Shown here one piece after another: positions 50,744-61,194 of a DNA stretch of 64,000 nucleotides. This DNA is from Manduca sexta (Eukaryota; Arthropoda; Insecta; Lepidoptera; Sphingidae). Below the pieces are notes generated by a model. It worked only from the letters and a program-made list of their open reading frames with translations, made no database searches and had not been told where the DNA came from. Positions within the stretch are counted from its first letter, which is position 1; each line of letters begins with the position of its first letter. The position numbers and the translations under genes are program-made. The stretch spans positions 5,456,001-5,520,000 of the forward strand of contig NC_051124.1 of NCBI RefSeq assembly GCF_014839805.1, in the 5' to 3' direction.

Positions 50744-50980
50744 CATCGATGTATATGTACTACGTACTAGATTTGGCGTTCCGAATATTCACTGTGTTCA
50801 ACTGAACTGCAATCCATTCAAAATGACTACACAGCTTGTGGTTATAGTGGGACCTGCGCTCATATTATAATAATTTGAAAAATAAAATCGAACTTTAGTA
50901 TTCCAGATATTTATTACTCCAGATTTTGAACAAATAGTTTATATGGACGTTCGTGGCTATCGGTAAAATATATGTCATTG
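50744..50980 (+). mobile_element. hAT-like short non-autonomous element, copy 1 (237 bp)
   Basis: It begins CATCGATGTATATGTACTAC and ends AAATATATGTCATTG, so the ends follow the CA...TG pattern with partly complementary termini. The 8-base word AATATTAT flanks it exactly (50736-50743 and 50981-50988). It shares CTACGTACTAGATTTGGCGT, GTTCAACTGAACTGCAATCC and GAACAAATAGTTTATATGGA with copies at 51780 and 54504. No coding capacity. The 8-bp target duplication is typical of the hAT superfamily. Confidence 0.85.
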
Positions 50981-51330
50981 AATATTATGTTATAAACAGT
51001 TTATGATAATATCTAAAGGTTTTTATATCTAAACTATGTTTTTTTATTAATGTTCAAACAATGTTAGTGTAAGATTAGTATATAAAATAAAATATTGTAT
51101 GTAATTATAATATAAATTATGTAACCTTGAAGTTTCTAAGATTGATGTCATAATGACTGAGACAAGATATGAAAATTGTGTGATAACTATGATGTAGCAT
51201 TTTTTATAACGTCCAGGGATGCCACGTAAAAAAAAAATATCTTTGGCAACCAATTGGTATAAAAGAAATGAAAATAAGAATGCTTGATTACTAATAGGTT
51301 TCTTTATTTTAAAAGTTATTTTCTATAAGG

Positions 51331-51500
51331 ATTTCTTATGGTTACGCGAATGTAAGACATTAAAATTAAACTATTTTTCGGATTTTATCGTGGTTTTAAT
51401 AATTATAGTTTTCTCCCGACGTTTCGAAGACTGCAACCTTCGTGGTCACGGGGGAGATTGAGTTCATCCGCAAAGTCAAAGTTACAATATCTACCTACAC
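51331..51500 (-). mobile_element. Penelope-like element, solo terminal repeat
   Basis: ATGGTTACGCGAATGTAAGACA, TTCGGATTTTATCGTGGTTT, TCTCCCGACGTTTCGAAGAC and GTGGTCACGGGGGAGATTGA match the family end on the minus strand. No coding part. Confidence 0.65.
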
Positions 51501-51639
51501 TGGGGTGTTAGGTATTCAAAATGTGAAATTAAGTATTTTTATTGACGATGACTAGTGAGTGATAATTAATTATAATCCGACTACAACAGGAGAGCCTACT
51601 CTGATGTAGTCAGGTAATAGGTATAATTCTTATTCTGGC

Positions 51640-52155
51640 TTAGTGCGGATTAGCAAACTTGATATAGCTGCGAAATTGGAATGTAGCATTCCTAGGTATG
51701 TAGGTTTCTTCATGATCATTTTTCTTCACGATTCAATTCACCACTAAAGTGAACGATTATTGATAAACAATACGCACATCATTGACGTTTATTCTATAGA
51801 CACGAACGTCTATATAAACTATTTTTTCAAAATCTAGAGTTAGAACTAAAGTTCGCTGCAGCGCTGAAACATCAATCGTTGTCTAACCAAACTTTAAACA
51901 TGCTAAGGCGCTTTAAATAAAGTATAAGTTACATGGCAACCAATACTGGATTGCAGTAAACTTCAGTTGATCGCAGTGAGGGTTCGGAACGTCAGATCTA
52001 GTACGTAGTCTCAGAACAATGACAAGCACATTGTGCTGAGTACGTAGTGCATAATATATTGATGACGCACATAAAATTGAAAAGTCAGAGGTGTGTGCAG
52101 TCTCTTTCAGTGCTCGGCAGTCCGTTCCATTTTCAACTTGGTTATCGTGCAATTA
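51640..52155 (-). mobile_element. SINE family A copy split by a hAT-like insertion
   Basis: 51640-51771 resembles the A body on the minus strand (CTTAGTGCGGATTAGCAAAC, TAGGTTTCTTCATGATC, AAGTGAACGATTATTG). It resumes at 52073 with AAAATTGAAAAGTCAGAGGTG and GGCAGTCCGTTCCATTTTC to the head at about 52155. The interruption is the element at 51780-52064 with its target duplication. Removing the insertion restores collinearity with the SINE. Confidence 0.65.
51780..52064 (-). mobile_element. hAT-like short non-autonomous element, copy 2 (285 bp)
   Basis: It begins CATTGACGTTTATTCTATAG and ends GTGCATAATATATTGATG, inverted relative to the other two copies. ACGCACAT flanks it exactly at 51772-51779 and 52065-52072. 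The internal text ACGAACGTCTATATAAACTA and TGCTGAGTACGTAGTGCA corresponds to the family. No coding capacity. Confidence 0.85.
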
Positions 52156-52639
52156 GCGTATGTCGTAGCAGAAATTATATATTGAAATGTCTTGTCACCT
52201 ATAAAAGTATGGAGCTTTATTGGTATCGTCTTTAATGCGATTCGATAGAGATATAAAGCGGATGTATTACTGTGATAATTATCTTTATTGGATACTGCAT
52301 ACGTAGCAATCATTGTTACGTATTGTTATTATTATTATGTTGGCATATTTTTTCGACAATTAATATTATATCATAATGACATTATGATATGATTTATTAT
52401 TACTTATCACAAGAAATTGAACACTACGTGACACTTTTTACCAGTATTTCATCAGATCTATTAAGATCGAAGCAGATCTTTCATAAATTTATGTTTTTGG
52501 TATGATATTTTTTAAAAAATAAGGTATATAGATTTTTCAGTGATAAATTAATGGTATAGATACATTATAGACCTTTGAATAATGTCAGGTATGGGAAAAA
52601 TCTAAAATCTTGATAATTGGGAATATCGGATTTTCATGG

Positions 52640-52885
52640 AATACAGTGGTTTAGGTCATACAATGGGTGGTAGGTCTCTCATATGTGAGAGTCCGCCTGG
52701 GTAGCTACCACTGCAATATCTATTTCTGTCACTAAGCAGCAGTGTGTAGTCACTCTTTCCGGTTTGAAGGACATTGTAGCCAGTGTAAGTATTAGATATA
52801 ATAAGACTTAACATCTCATGTCTCAGGATGACGAGCGCAGTGGAATATCAAACAATAGTTTATAATTCAAGACCTGCCTTAGAAT
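52640..52885 (+). repeat. Repeat family E, long copy
   Basis: TGGTAGGTCTCTCATATGTG, GAGTCCGCCTGGGTAGCTAC, GCAGCAGTGTGTAGTCACTC and ATCTCATGTCTCAGGATGAC recur inverted at 59425-59680. The element has no ORF. It is probably a retroelement 3' region, but its class is not fixed here. Confidence 0.65.
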
Positions 52886-53134
52886 GTCTCAAAGAAAAGC
52901 GACTCGTAAGTCGATGTTGTCTAATTTTTATGATTGTGATTGTTAGAGAGACCAATGCGTTCGTCATGTGTTAGTCTCTTAACCAACTCCAATAAAACGA
53001 CACGGAGTTGTGTCATGTTTTTGCCATATTCTAAGCACACACTTAATTCTATGAAAATCTTTACAAATTTTTATAAAAGTGGAAAGAATGTAATTATAAA
53101 TTTAAATTATTCAAATATTTTTTACTTGTTACAG

Positions 53135-53182
53135 GCAACGAGGAAGACGGTGAACCTTCAGCTAACAATGATGAGAATACCG
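53135..53182 (+). CDS. ham: Second coding exon (48-bp) of the PRDM3/16-like gene
   Basis: A pyrimidine-rich tract and acceptor (TATTTTTTACTTGTTACAG) end at 53134. Joined to the phase-1 end of exon 1, the exon encodes Gly followed by NEEDGEPSANNDENT and one base of the next codon. It ends at ACCG|GTTAGT (donor at 53183), again phase 1. The exon is 48 bases, a multiple of three, and could be skipped without frame loss. Without splicing the frame meets TAG at 53185-53187. An acidic, low-complexity stretch after the basic MRSK head fits the variable region before the PR domain in this family, though it carries no diagnostic motif. The call rests on splice signals, phase and composition. Confidence 0.5.
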
Positions 53183-53186
53183 GTTA

Positions 53187-53352
53187 GTGTAACTAACTCT
53201 TACTACCTTTGTACGACTAAATAGCGAGATAAGTTGGCTTCTCTGATAGTGGGCTCCACTATACTGTAACTAACTTTATTACTTTTTATACGACTGAGTA
53301 CGGAGACAAGCTGACTACTATAGTACTACGATAGTAGAAGCCACTACAGTGT
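53187..53352 (+). repeat. Imperfect tandem duplication (about 77 bp) directly after exon 2
   Basis: GTAACTAACTCTTACTACCT at 53189 is echoed by GTAACTAACTTTATTACTTT at 53266. GTACGACTAAATAGCGAGAT is echoed by ATACGACTGAGTACGGAGAC, and GCTCCACTATACTGTA by GCCACTACAGTGTA. The units are strongly diverged, and the first starts within six bases of the splice donor. Confidence 0.6.
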
Positions 53353-54503
53353 ACTTTTTATAAGTAAACTTCATTTGTTTGAAACATTGACTGACGAGTT
53401 GCTCAGACGAGCAAGCCCCTTCTCTGATTGTAGACGATGCTACTGCAAATAAACAATCGCAATACAATCCAGAAATCTTAGACAAGTTGCAAATATTTCT
53501 ACTCTGTATCTACAGTTTTTTTCCTCATCTATACGTTCGTTTTGACCACGTGTCTTGTGGTTAAGATCAATCGTTTTGTTTTTTATTAGTGTGAATGATT
53601 GTAGAAAGTCATCTTGTTTAAAGCCTCAGAAATTTAATAAAAAATTATCACCCATACATAACTGCTCAATCCTCACAACCTTGGTATTCTTAAAAATATA
53701 TTCAAAATCTTTACGATCTAGAGGAAAATATGAAAATAAATGTTCACAGTGACAGTGATAGTGACGTCACAGCTCCGATATTTTGATTGCAACAGATAAG
53801 ATCTAACACGCTCACCATCAACCTTTCAGACTGACTGATAGGATTCGCATGTCATATATTGATAAGCATAGTAACGTATTAGTTGCATAAGTGTCTGTCG
53901 AAAATTACTAGGTACCTTTGCACTTGTACCAAAAAATCTTGTAGCAAATATTTTTTCGCGCCAGGGGAAAACCTGTCATTGTTATATGGTCGGGAGGGGA
54001 GAGAGGCGGGGTGTTGACACGGTTATGTTGGTTTTAACAGTCTTAAGACCCAATATTGACATTGAGCTGCAAGACCGGTTCATTCAATAGGTCGGTTTGG
54101 TGTAAATTTCTTGATTCTGAATTCTTAAAGTATGATTCCGCTGTTACTATATTTGTACGGAATACCGTTATTATGAAATAAACTGGATTATAAAATCACC
54201 ATTGATTATCCCTCGGAGATTACCAGTGTTTTTTTGCATAGGCCAGCAACTTAACTGAACCATAATTTTGCTCATTATTTTACAATCTTTGAAAATTGAC
54301 AATAGACAATACCGTTTTTCCTCAAGATAAAAGGCATGACAAGGATTAATCTTTAAGATTGAAGATAACATCGTGTTTTTATTCTGAAAAGGTTTGGAGT
54401 GCAGGAATCCATCATGGGACTGTTAGCCGTCACACAGATGGTGTCGACTTCTTGACAAGAAACTACACTGCCGTCGCACTAACAGCTGCTTCAGTAACTC
54501 CAG

Positions 54504-54836
54504 CATTGATATATACATATGCACTACGTACTAGATTTGGCGTTCCAAACATTCACTGTGTTCAATTTAATTGAGCTGCAATCCATTCAAACTGACTTTA
54601 GTATGGTGTCAATATTGCCAGCTTGTGGTTGTGTACGGAGTGGCGCTCATAATATAACAACTCGAATCTCAGTATAAACCTGGGTGTGAATAAAAAATAT
54701 AAGTCAAATAAGTAGAATTTTTTGTTGTTCAAGTGAATAATTAGGTTATAAGAGTGACGTTTTGGTTGCCATTTTAGTTCAGATTTTGAACAAATAGTTT
54801 ATATGGACGTTCGTGTCTATAGAATATACGTCAATG
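54504..54836 (+). mobile_element. hAT-like short non-autonomous element, copy 3 (333 bp)
   Basis: It begins CATTGATATATACATATGCA and ends AATATACGTCAATG. The first and last 12 bases are complementary except for two positions. AACTCCAG flanks it exactly at 54496-54503 and 54837-54844. It shares long stretches with the copy at 50744, which has internal deletions relative to this one. No coding capacity. Confidence 0.9.
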
Positions 54837-55558
54837 AACTCCAGTAATAGCGTCTGTTCGTCGTATTAAATGTACTACATATATTTTTTTCCTTTGGCAA
54901 CAAACTGTAGCTTATCATTATTATCTGCAATTTACCACCCACTGCAAGGGACAGATCCTTCTAGTAATCTTTTATTTCAATTCAATTAGTTTATTACATG
55001 AACATAGGCCTCTCTAACTGAGCGACAACCAACCCGATTGAGCAGTCCGCTTTCCTACACTTCCCGCCGCCTTTTTCTAGAGGTCACTCCATCATGCACC
55101 CAAGCGTTTTGTACCGTGTAATATAGAAAACACCATAATAGTATTGCATCGATATTTATTGACTTTGTACGGAATTTTTCTTATCACACCGTATCGTAAA
55201 TACGGAATATCATCATCGATTACGATTAAAGACAGAAAGATGATTACATTTGTCAGCCACGATTGAGTTTTAGTCTAATCTGTTTTATTATCTCATAGAT
55301 ATGTGTACTGAAAGGTTTCGTGTTCAGTGATGACTTTATACGTCAATGCCAAAAGGTGTTCTTTTTGTTATTAATTTGCGTATAATCATTGTTAAACGTG
55401 ACTGGCGATTCTTGATCAACTTTCGCAAGGGGCTGCGTAGTGGTTGCTGCTTCTGTGTATTTATGGTGAGTACGATATATTTTAATCCAGTTGTGAGATC
55501 TACAAATCTAATCTAGAGAGATGTTTCGAATTTGGGATTTTCATATTGATTATTCTCC

Positions 55559-55805
55559 CACACACACACATGTCTTATCATCGAAGGGGTAGGCAGACGT
55601 GTAACTAATGCATCCATTTTTCGTCATGTGGATATTCTGTGTCATGATGTGAAAGAGCGAGCCCATCCCAATATCAGTCATAAATTACAGACTTCGTGTT
55701 GATACTAACCAGAAAATTCTAATATCACTTTGTCTGTCTCAGGTTTCGAATCAGAAACCTTAGAGCAGCTGTTGCTCCGAAATACAACTACGCCACCGTG
55801 GCAGA
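55559..55805 (-). mobile_element. SINE family B, near full length
   Basis: An AC tail, then ATCGAAGGGGTAGGCAGACG, GAGCGAGCCCATCCCAATAT, GGTTTCGAATCAGAAACC (B box region) and the head AACTACGCCACCGTGGCAG match family B on the minus strand. Just after it, ATTGATATTAATTAATTC occurs twice within 50 bases. Confidence 0.75.
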
Positions 55806-56849
55806 TTGATATTAATTAATTCTAATTAAATCTAATTGATATTAATTAATTCGTAAATATGTAATTGTCACTAATAAAATTTAATTTAAAATAAATAACA
55901 ATTTGGTTATTTTTTATTAACTTCCACTTAATAGTATTTAAAATAATATCCATCAATGGCATTTTTTAAAATCTATTAACTGATAGAGCGACAGTTAGTG
56001 ATTTAATATATTGTTATTGTTAACTGATTAGATACCATTATTTACGACTTAGTTATCTTTATTACTTTTTCGAAAACCTATAACTTTAATCCGATGAGGC
56101 AATTTTAATTGCTGTGTATGCCGTTTATTTAGATATGTGTTCGGAATACTGTTTCTGTTTGAAGGGTCTTGTAGCTAGGTTTTTGTGGATATTATGAGAC
56201 ATCTATTATCTTATAGAGACAAGTTCATTAGAACACTCAGTGGTTAGTACTCAATTCGACGTTTGAGTAATATTGCCGCTGTTAATTGGCAGTCTAGTGA
56301 AACCAATATAACCATCCACTCACCCCCAAAATGATGGTAGCGATAACGCGTTTTTGCCCGGTAAAAAAAATAAAAAGCTGTATTTTTATTAGGCAAGCGT
56401 TTTCTCTGATTTAATAATTCTTTTTTATAAGAAAAATATTGGTTAGGAATACGTTTTATCTTGTCAGTCGGTGCGTCTGCCATTTTCAATAATTGCTTAA
56501 TTCATGTTTTAAATCTGCGTCGGACGCATAAAAACGCGTTTCTAGCATAGCTAAATGTTGTTGCGGGCTACCAAAGAACACAATGTTAGTGGTTTTAGCA
56601 TATCTTATGCGCCTCGGTTTACATTTAAGATCTTTTTTTCCATGAAAAAGGGAGCACTTTTCATAAAGTTTTTATTTTTGTCTAGATCAGGATTTTAGCA
56701 TCAAAATTATAGCATAGCTTAGCATTGTGACGTATATACACGTGTTGGTGTCACAGTAAACTTTGTTTGTAAAGTATTAAGATTGATAAACATTTTCCTT
56801 ATAATATTCAAAGAGATAATTCAAATTCATTTGAATTATCTAAGGTTAT

Positions 56850-56975
56850 ATTATGCCATCTCGGACTTGGGAGCGCTCTAGGCTAGTGTAGTAAATTAAG
56901 GCTTAAACTCAACGAGTAAGAGAGGTCCGTATCTAACAGTGGTTCAAGATTCATATATAATACAAGGCTGGTAGT
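56850..56975 (+). repeat. SINE family A, 3' end, degenerate
   Basis: GCTCTAGGCTAGTGTAGTAA, AGTAAGAGAGGTCCGTATCT and ATATATAATACAAGGCTGGT follow the A 3' end with many changes. Confidence 0.5.
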
Positions 56976-57179
56976 ATTATTATATAATATTCATAATAAT
57001 TGGATTTTGTTATTTTTGAAATGATTATTCATTTAATTGTTAAAAGATACAAGAAGAAACTCTTTTGCAAAAACGATAATAAATTGGTTGAGAAAAAGAT
57101 AGGAATTTATATTTAGAATATCGCAATATTCAAGAGTGGGCGCGTAGGCATGTTATCTCTGTTTTACGCGCTCAGTAAC

Positions 57180-57215
57180 GTCCGGTGACGTCACGTCTAT
57201 GCACGTGCATCTTCT
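57180..57215. promoter_or_regulatory. CRE palindrome next to an E-box palindrome
   Basis: TGACGTCA (in CCGGTGACGTCACGTC) is followed within 20 bases by TGCACGTGCA, which contains the E-box CACGTG. No repeat family covers it. The cluster is suggestive but untested. Confidence 0.25.
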
Positions 57216-57721
57216 TCTTACTATCAGACAGTTACCCTTTCCATGTGATTTTCATCGCTTATATCTTTTTAAGCGTATTTTTAAATTGAAGGTCAACCTT
57301 AAAATCAAATATAGAATTCTCAAATTCGAGAGCTGTGTGCACATCGCTGCACATTAACAATAATTACCAATAAATCGTCAACACGATAATATGTCATTTT
57401 TATTTATAGCTCATAAAGATAACATTTGAATCAAAATGCCACATAACAAGACCAAATGAAAGCTATCTAGGTGGTTATCTATCGTTTTGAATAAGTACAC
57501 CTGTATGTCATCGCTCGTGATATTATCTTTAGTAATATGTTTGTTTAGATATATTACGTATGTTCAGCTATCATTTGACGAACATCAGTGTAATAAACTT
57601 GACTAATAGTTTTTTAGCGTCGTCAGCGTGACAATTAATTTTAGTAAAGCCAAATTTATGCAGATTAGATAGTACTGTGATTATAAGATGATTACAGGTA
57701 TGTAAATTAAGTTGATTTTTA

Positions 57722-57930
57722 ATCGTGATGACACATTAAAATAAATATATTTTTCGGATTATCTTTTTTTCCCACGTTTCGAAGACTTTGTAGCTTTCGT
57801 GGTTACGGGGCGGCCCGAGGTGTTGATCATCCGAAAAGTTATAATATAGAAACCGCCATAAAATCCGAAAAAATATTTTTATTTTAATGTCTAACATTCG
57901 CGTAAACATAAGAAATCATTACGTAATGAC
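57722..57930. mobile_element. Penelope-like terminal repeats as a short fold-back
   Basis: The left arm (TTTTCGGATTATC, CCCACGTTTCGAAGACTTTG, GAGGTGTTGATCATCCGAAA) meets the right arm (AAACCGCCATAAAATCCGAA, AATGTCTAACATTCGCGTAA) with no coding remnant between. The arrangement resembles that at 36716-36932. Confidence 0.6.
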
Positions 57931-58398
57931 GCATTATTTCCATTACATAGTAGGTACTAAAACCTAATAACTCGTTTGCAATGGATTTTGATAACTAATT
58001 ACCTATATCTCAACCATGAACTCAACCCGTGCTATGCCTTTTCGGTTGACTTTTTCTTTAAAGAGCGATGGTGTCTTTCTTTGGAGAATTTCAGAATTCC
58101 AAATTCGGTTGGTGTTGACTCTACTAAATTCTATCTTCATTTCGCTTGCCATCCGGCGAGCGGCTTAGTGTTTCGTTATTAATTTGTATCCAGAGTCATA
58201 TTGAAATTGCATTGATGAATGAAATCGCATACTTTTCTTTACCTCTACTAAAATCGTACTAAAAATTATCTATAGATGAGGAATATTTTCGCTAAAACTT
58301 CCGGTTTTAGTTTTTTAATTTTATTATTGCTTTGCTTTATTATCTTTTAATTTTACATCTAAGGTTATAGTAATTTATTATTAAGTTTTTTCACGCTT

Positions 58399-58640
58399 TT
58401 TTATACATGCCGGCAAAGTTACCCCACAGCAACTAATGGTAAGCGAAATGGGTCCACTGACGCGAGATGGTTACCCTTTCGCAGTCGACATAATTATGCC
58501 GGCCTGTTGGAACCGGCTATACGCTGGTTGATCCTGAGACGTGATACGCTTTCGTAGCCCACTGTGGTGGGTTTTAACACCTTGTTCACGGTGGTCCGAC
58601 CCGAAATCCAGGCGGATATAAAATATATTTCACCACCAGT
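58399..58640 (+). repeat. Interspersed repeat family C, copy 3
   Basis: TTTATACATGCCGGCAAAGT, CGCAGTCGACATAATTATGC, GTGGTGGGTTTTAACACCTT and CAGGCGGATATAAAATATAT match copies 1 and 2 in order. Confidence 0.7.
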
Positions 58641-58964
58641 AATAAATAGTAATAGTAAAGTATACTTGCTCGCATTTTATAGTCGTTCAGAGTTTGTTGC
58701 CGTATTTTCGTTCCAAGTAGTAGTTTTAACTATTTGTGGTTGCTTATAATCAGAGTTGCAATTATTTTGTTGTTTATTATGAATTTATTATATATTTGTA
58801 AATTATCATTGAGAACTCAGGTTGCAATACTAAATAAATAAATAAATTTCACCCATTCTGTCCTGTTGTGTGTTCGTGCAGATGATATGTCGGCTGATTC
58901 CTTTATTCGTGTCGCACCTGTAGCAGTATCACTTTATCTTATCCTACTTTAACTAATATAAATG

Positions 58965-59420
58965 CGAAAATAGTTGAATGTTTCTTAGAAGTAAACGCAG
59001 AAACAACTGAACGGATTTGAATAAAATTTGGCACACGGATATTTAATTTTCCTGGTAATTTGCTCTCGTGGTAAATATTTATATTAATTTTTTATGTAGA
59101 TGACTCTAGCGTTGCACAGATGGCGCTATATATAACTTAGTGATTTAGAATGTTTTGTGGCGGGAGAGATTTTTCATGCGAGCGAAGCACCACCCAATAA
59201 ACAATAAACAGTTTGACATTGGATTCTAATTTTATTATACACTAGCTTTTAAGCGCGGCTTCGCCCGTGTGATATAGTTTTCCGGGATAAAAGTCCCGCG
59301 ATATATTTTCCTGGTATATAAAGTGGGTTATGTTCTTCCCAGGGTTTCAAAAATCGCCATACCAAATTTAATCGAAACCCGTTAGGTAGTATTCTTGCCG
59401 TTCGCCTGCTGGTATGCGAT
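58965..59420 (+). repeat. Composite of non-LTR-type repeat fragments
   Basis: CAACTGAACGGATTTGAATA with AAAATTTGGCACACGGATAT at 59000-59040, and GCGCGGCTTCGCCCGTGTGA, CCGGGATAAAAGTCCCGCGA and CCAGGGTTTCAAAAATCGCC at 59255-59360, are signatures of a family widespread in arthropods. The second part recurs at 60570-60800. No ORF. Confidence 0.55.
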
Positions 59421-59424
59421 ACGA

Positions 59425-59680
59425 CCGCCCATCAGCAGTAGAGACGCCATCCAACACCATGAATTACGAAGTATTTTTTGGTATTCCACTGCGCTCGCCA
59501 TCCTAAGACATGAGATGTTAAAATTTATTATGTCCAGTAGTTACACTGGCTACAATGTCCTTTAAATCGAAACACTGTGACTATACACTGCTGTTTGGCG
59601 GCAGAAATAGACATTGCGGTGGTACCTACCCAGGCGGACTCTCACATATGAGAAACCTACCACCAGTAAACAAACTCTTC
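59425..59680 (-). repeat. Repeat family E, inverted long copy
   Basis: CTGCGCTCGCCATCCTAAGA, GACATGAGATGTTAAAATTT, ACACTGGCTACAATGTCCTT and CCCAGGCGGACTCTCACATA are the reverse of the copy at 52640-52885. This copy extends further, with CAGCAGTAGAGACGCCATCC. Confidence 0.65.
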
Positions 59681-60059
59681 CGATTTCTATAATAGTATTA
59701 AATTTTACTGTACTTCAGCGACACTATTTAAAGTAGGAAACTAATTAACTGAGGAAATAATAAAATTCAGGCACGGATTCATAATAATTCATTGGGAGCG
59801 TCTGCCACTACCAGTTGTCTTTCACATCATATACATATATGAGACTTTCCCGCCCTAACACCCACCACTACAACTCCTGTGAGCCAGGATCAGCAGTGGC
59901 ACGCATTTTATGACACCGAGCAGTGAAGCTCGGCGAGTCTCAGGGAAAACTAATATGTCATTATCCCGAACGAAATTAATCAAATAGAAAGATAGGGAGG
60001 AGTTGGAAATATTAATTGTCCATTCATATACATATGTCATACACATATAATTTATATAC

Positions 60060-60130
60060 GACCATCATCAGCCACATGAAGTCCACTGCTGTAAATAGCC
60101 CCCCTAAAGATTTCCAGCCCATACAAGTAC
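60060..60130 (-). repeat. LINE 3' end fragment
   Basis: ACCATCATCAGCCACATGAA, GTCCACTGCTGTAAATAGCC and AAAGATTTCCAGCCC read on the minus strand as the 3' end type seen at 49691-49825. Confidence 0.45.
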
Positions 60131-60569
60131 AGCCCAACCTTAATGAGTCATACGTGACCTGATAATATCCAGGTATTAATCTGTTTCTTGGTCACGTTTT
60201 TTTTGGTTATCTGCACTGATGTCATATTTGCAATATTGATTGTAATTTGTACATATGTGTAATTAACTGCTTTTAGCTGGTTTATTCGTGTGATAATCCT
60301 TTACACGGATTTTGCTAGAGTGATGTTCTTTTTATCTACAACGGTTATATCTTTTAGTATTAGGATAAGGATAAAAGTATTATCATTTGATTAGATGCAT
60401 ATATCATAATTCGGATTAATTTATTGGTACTCATAAAATTATCCGTCATTATATTTTTGGGTATTGGATAAGTTTCGTTAGAGAGTGCATAGCGAATCTT
60501 GTATAGATTATTTCACGACTTCAGATTACACGTGCTAATGCCATATTACCTTTTTATTATATAGAAATA

Positions 60570-60800
60570 TCTTTTGTTCGCAGCTTCGCACACGTGATAG
60601 ATTTTTCCGGGATTACAGTCCCGCTATATATTTTCCTTGGATATAAAGTAGCATGTCCTTCCCAGGGTCTCGAACAGCCCATCACCATGCCAAATTTCAT
60701 CGAAATCCATTTGGTAGCTTTTGAGTTTATATATGACCAGCGTGTGCCCGCGGCTTCGACCGCGTGAAGGAGTTTTCCGGGATAATTTTTTTAGACTTAC
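60570..60800 (+). repeat. Non-LTR-type repeat fragment, two partial units
   Basis: CAGCTTCGCACACGTGATAG, CCGGGATTACAGTCCCGCTA, CCCAGGGTCTCGAACAGCCC and CAAATTTCATCGAAATCCAT match the family at 59255-59400. A second start follows at 60740 (CGCGGCTTCGACCGCGTGAA). Confidence 0.55.
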
Positions 60801-61194
60801 TTGATATGTATCGTTATATTATGACCAAATTACGCAAAATCATTATAAATTGTAGCCTATGTGTTATTTTGATGTATAATCAATATTATTGTAAAGTATC
60901 ATCTAAATCCCTTCAGTAGTTTTTTACATCCATCCTCACAAACTTGCGCATTTATAATATTAGTGGGATTGGCCTTTGTTTTATAATATGAACTTGTTCT
61001 TGGATATCTTGCTGTTACTTGCTCTGTTAGATATAATTTATTAGCTACAATATAGTCTCTTTGCGGCGATAAAAAATGAAACACGCGTAAGAATTAATGC
61101 TACGGAAATTGAACACATTTTATTTCACTGATTACTTTTAGCCCAATACTAGTCGTGCCATCGACATTCGATATTGCTGTACGATTTCCGATGA

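Larger units (their letters stand above)
4393..53134 (+). other. ham: Intron 1 of the PRDM3/16-like gene (48,742 bp)
   Basis: The donor GTGAGC is at 4393 and the acceptor TTTTTTACTTGTTACAG ends at 53134. Both flanking exons are phase 1, so splicing keeps the frame. The intron is filled with SINEs, Penelope-like remnants, LINE tails, short DNA elements and several GC-richer islands. No other host exon could be recognised on either strand. Stretches in it not listed separately (for example 21030-23080, 23270-24950, 27430-28960, 29570-30400, 30620-32790, 33900-35630, 44350-45770 and 47230-48630) show only AT-rich sequence without recognisable genes. Confidence 0.6.

Noticed and set aside
56815..56840. 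11-bp perfect inverted repeat with TTCA loop
   Set aside because: Short AT-rich stem, expected by chance. No terminator or RNA context in a eukaryotic intron.
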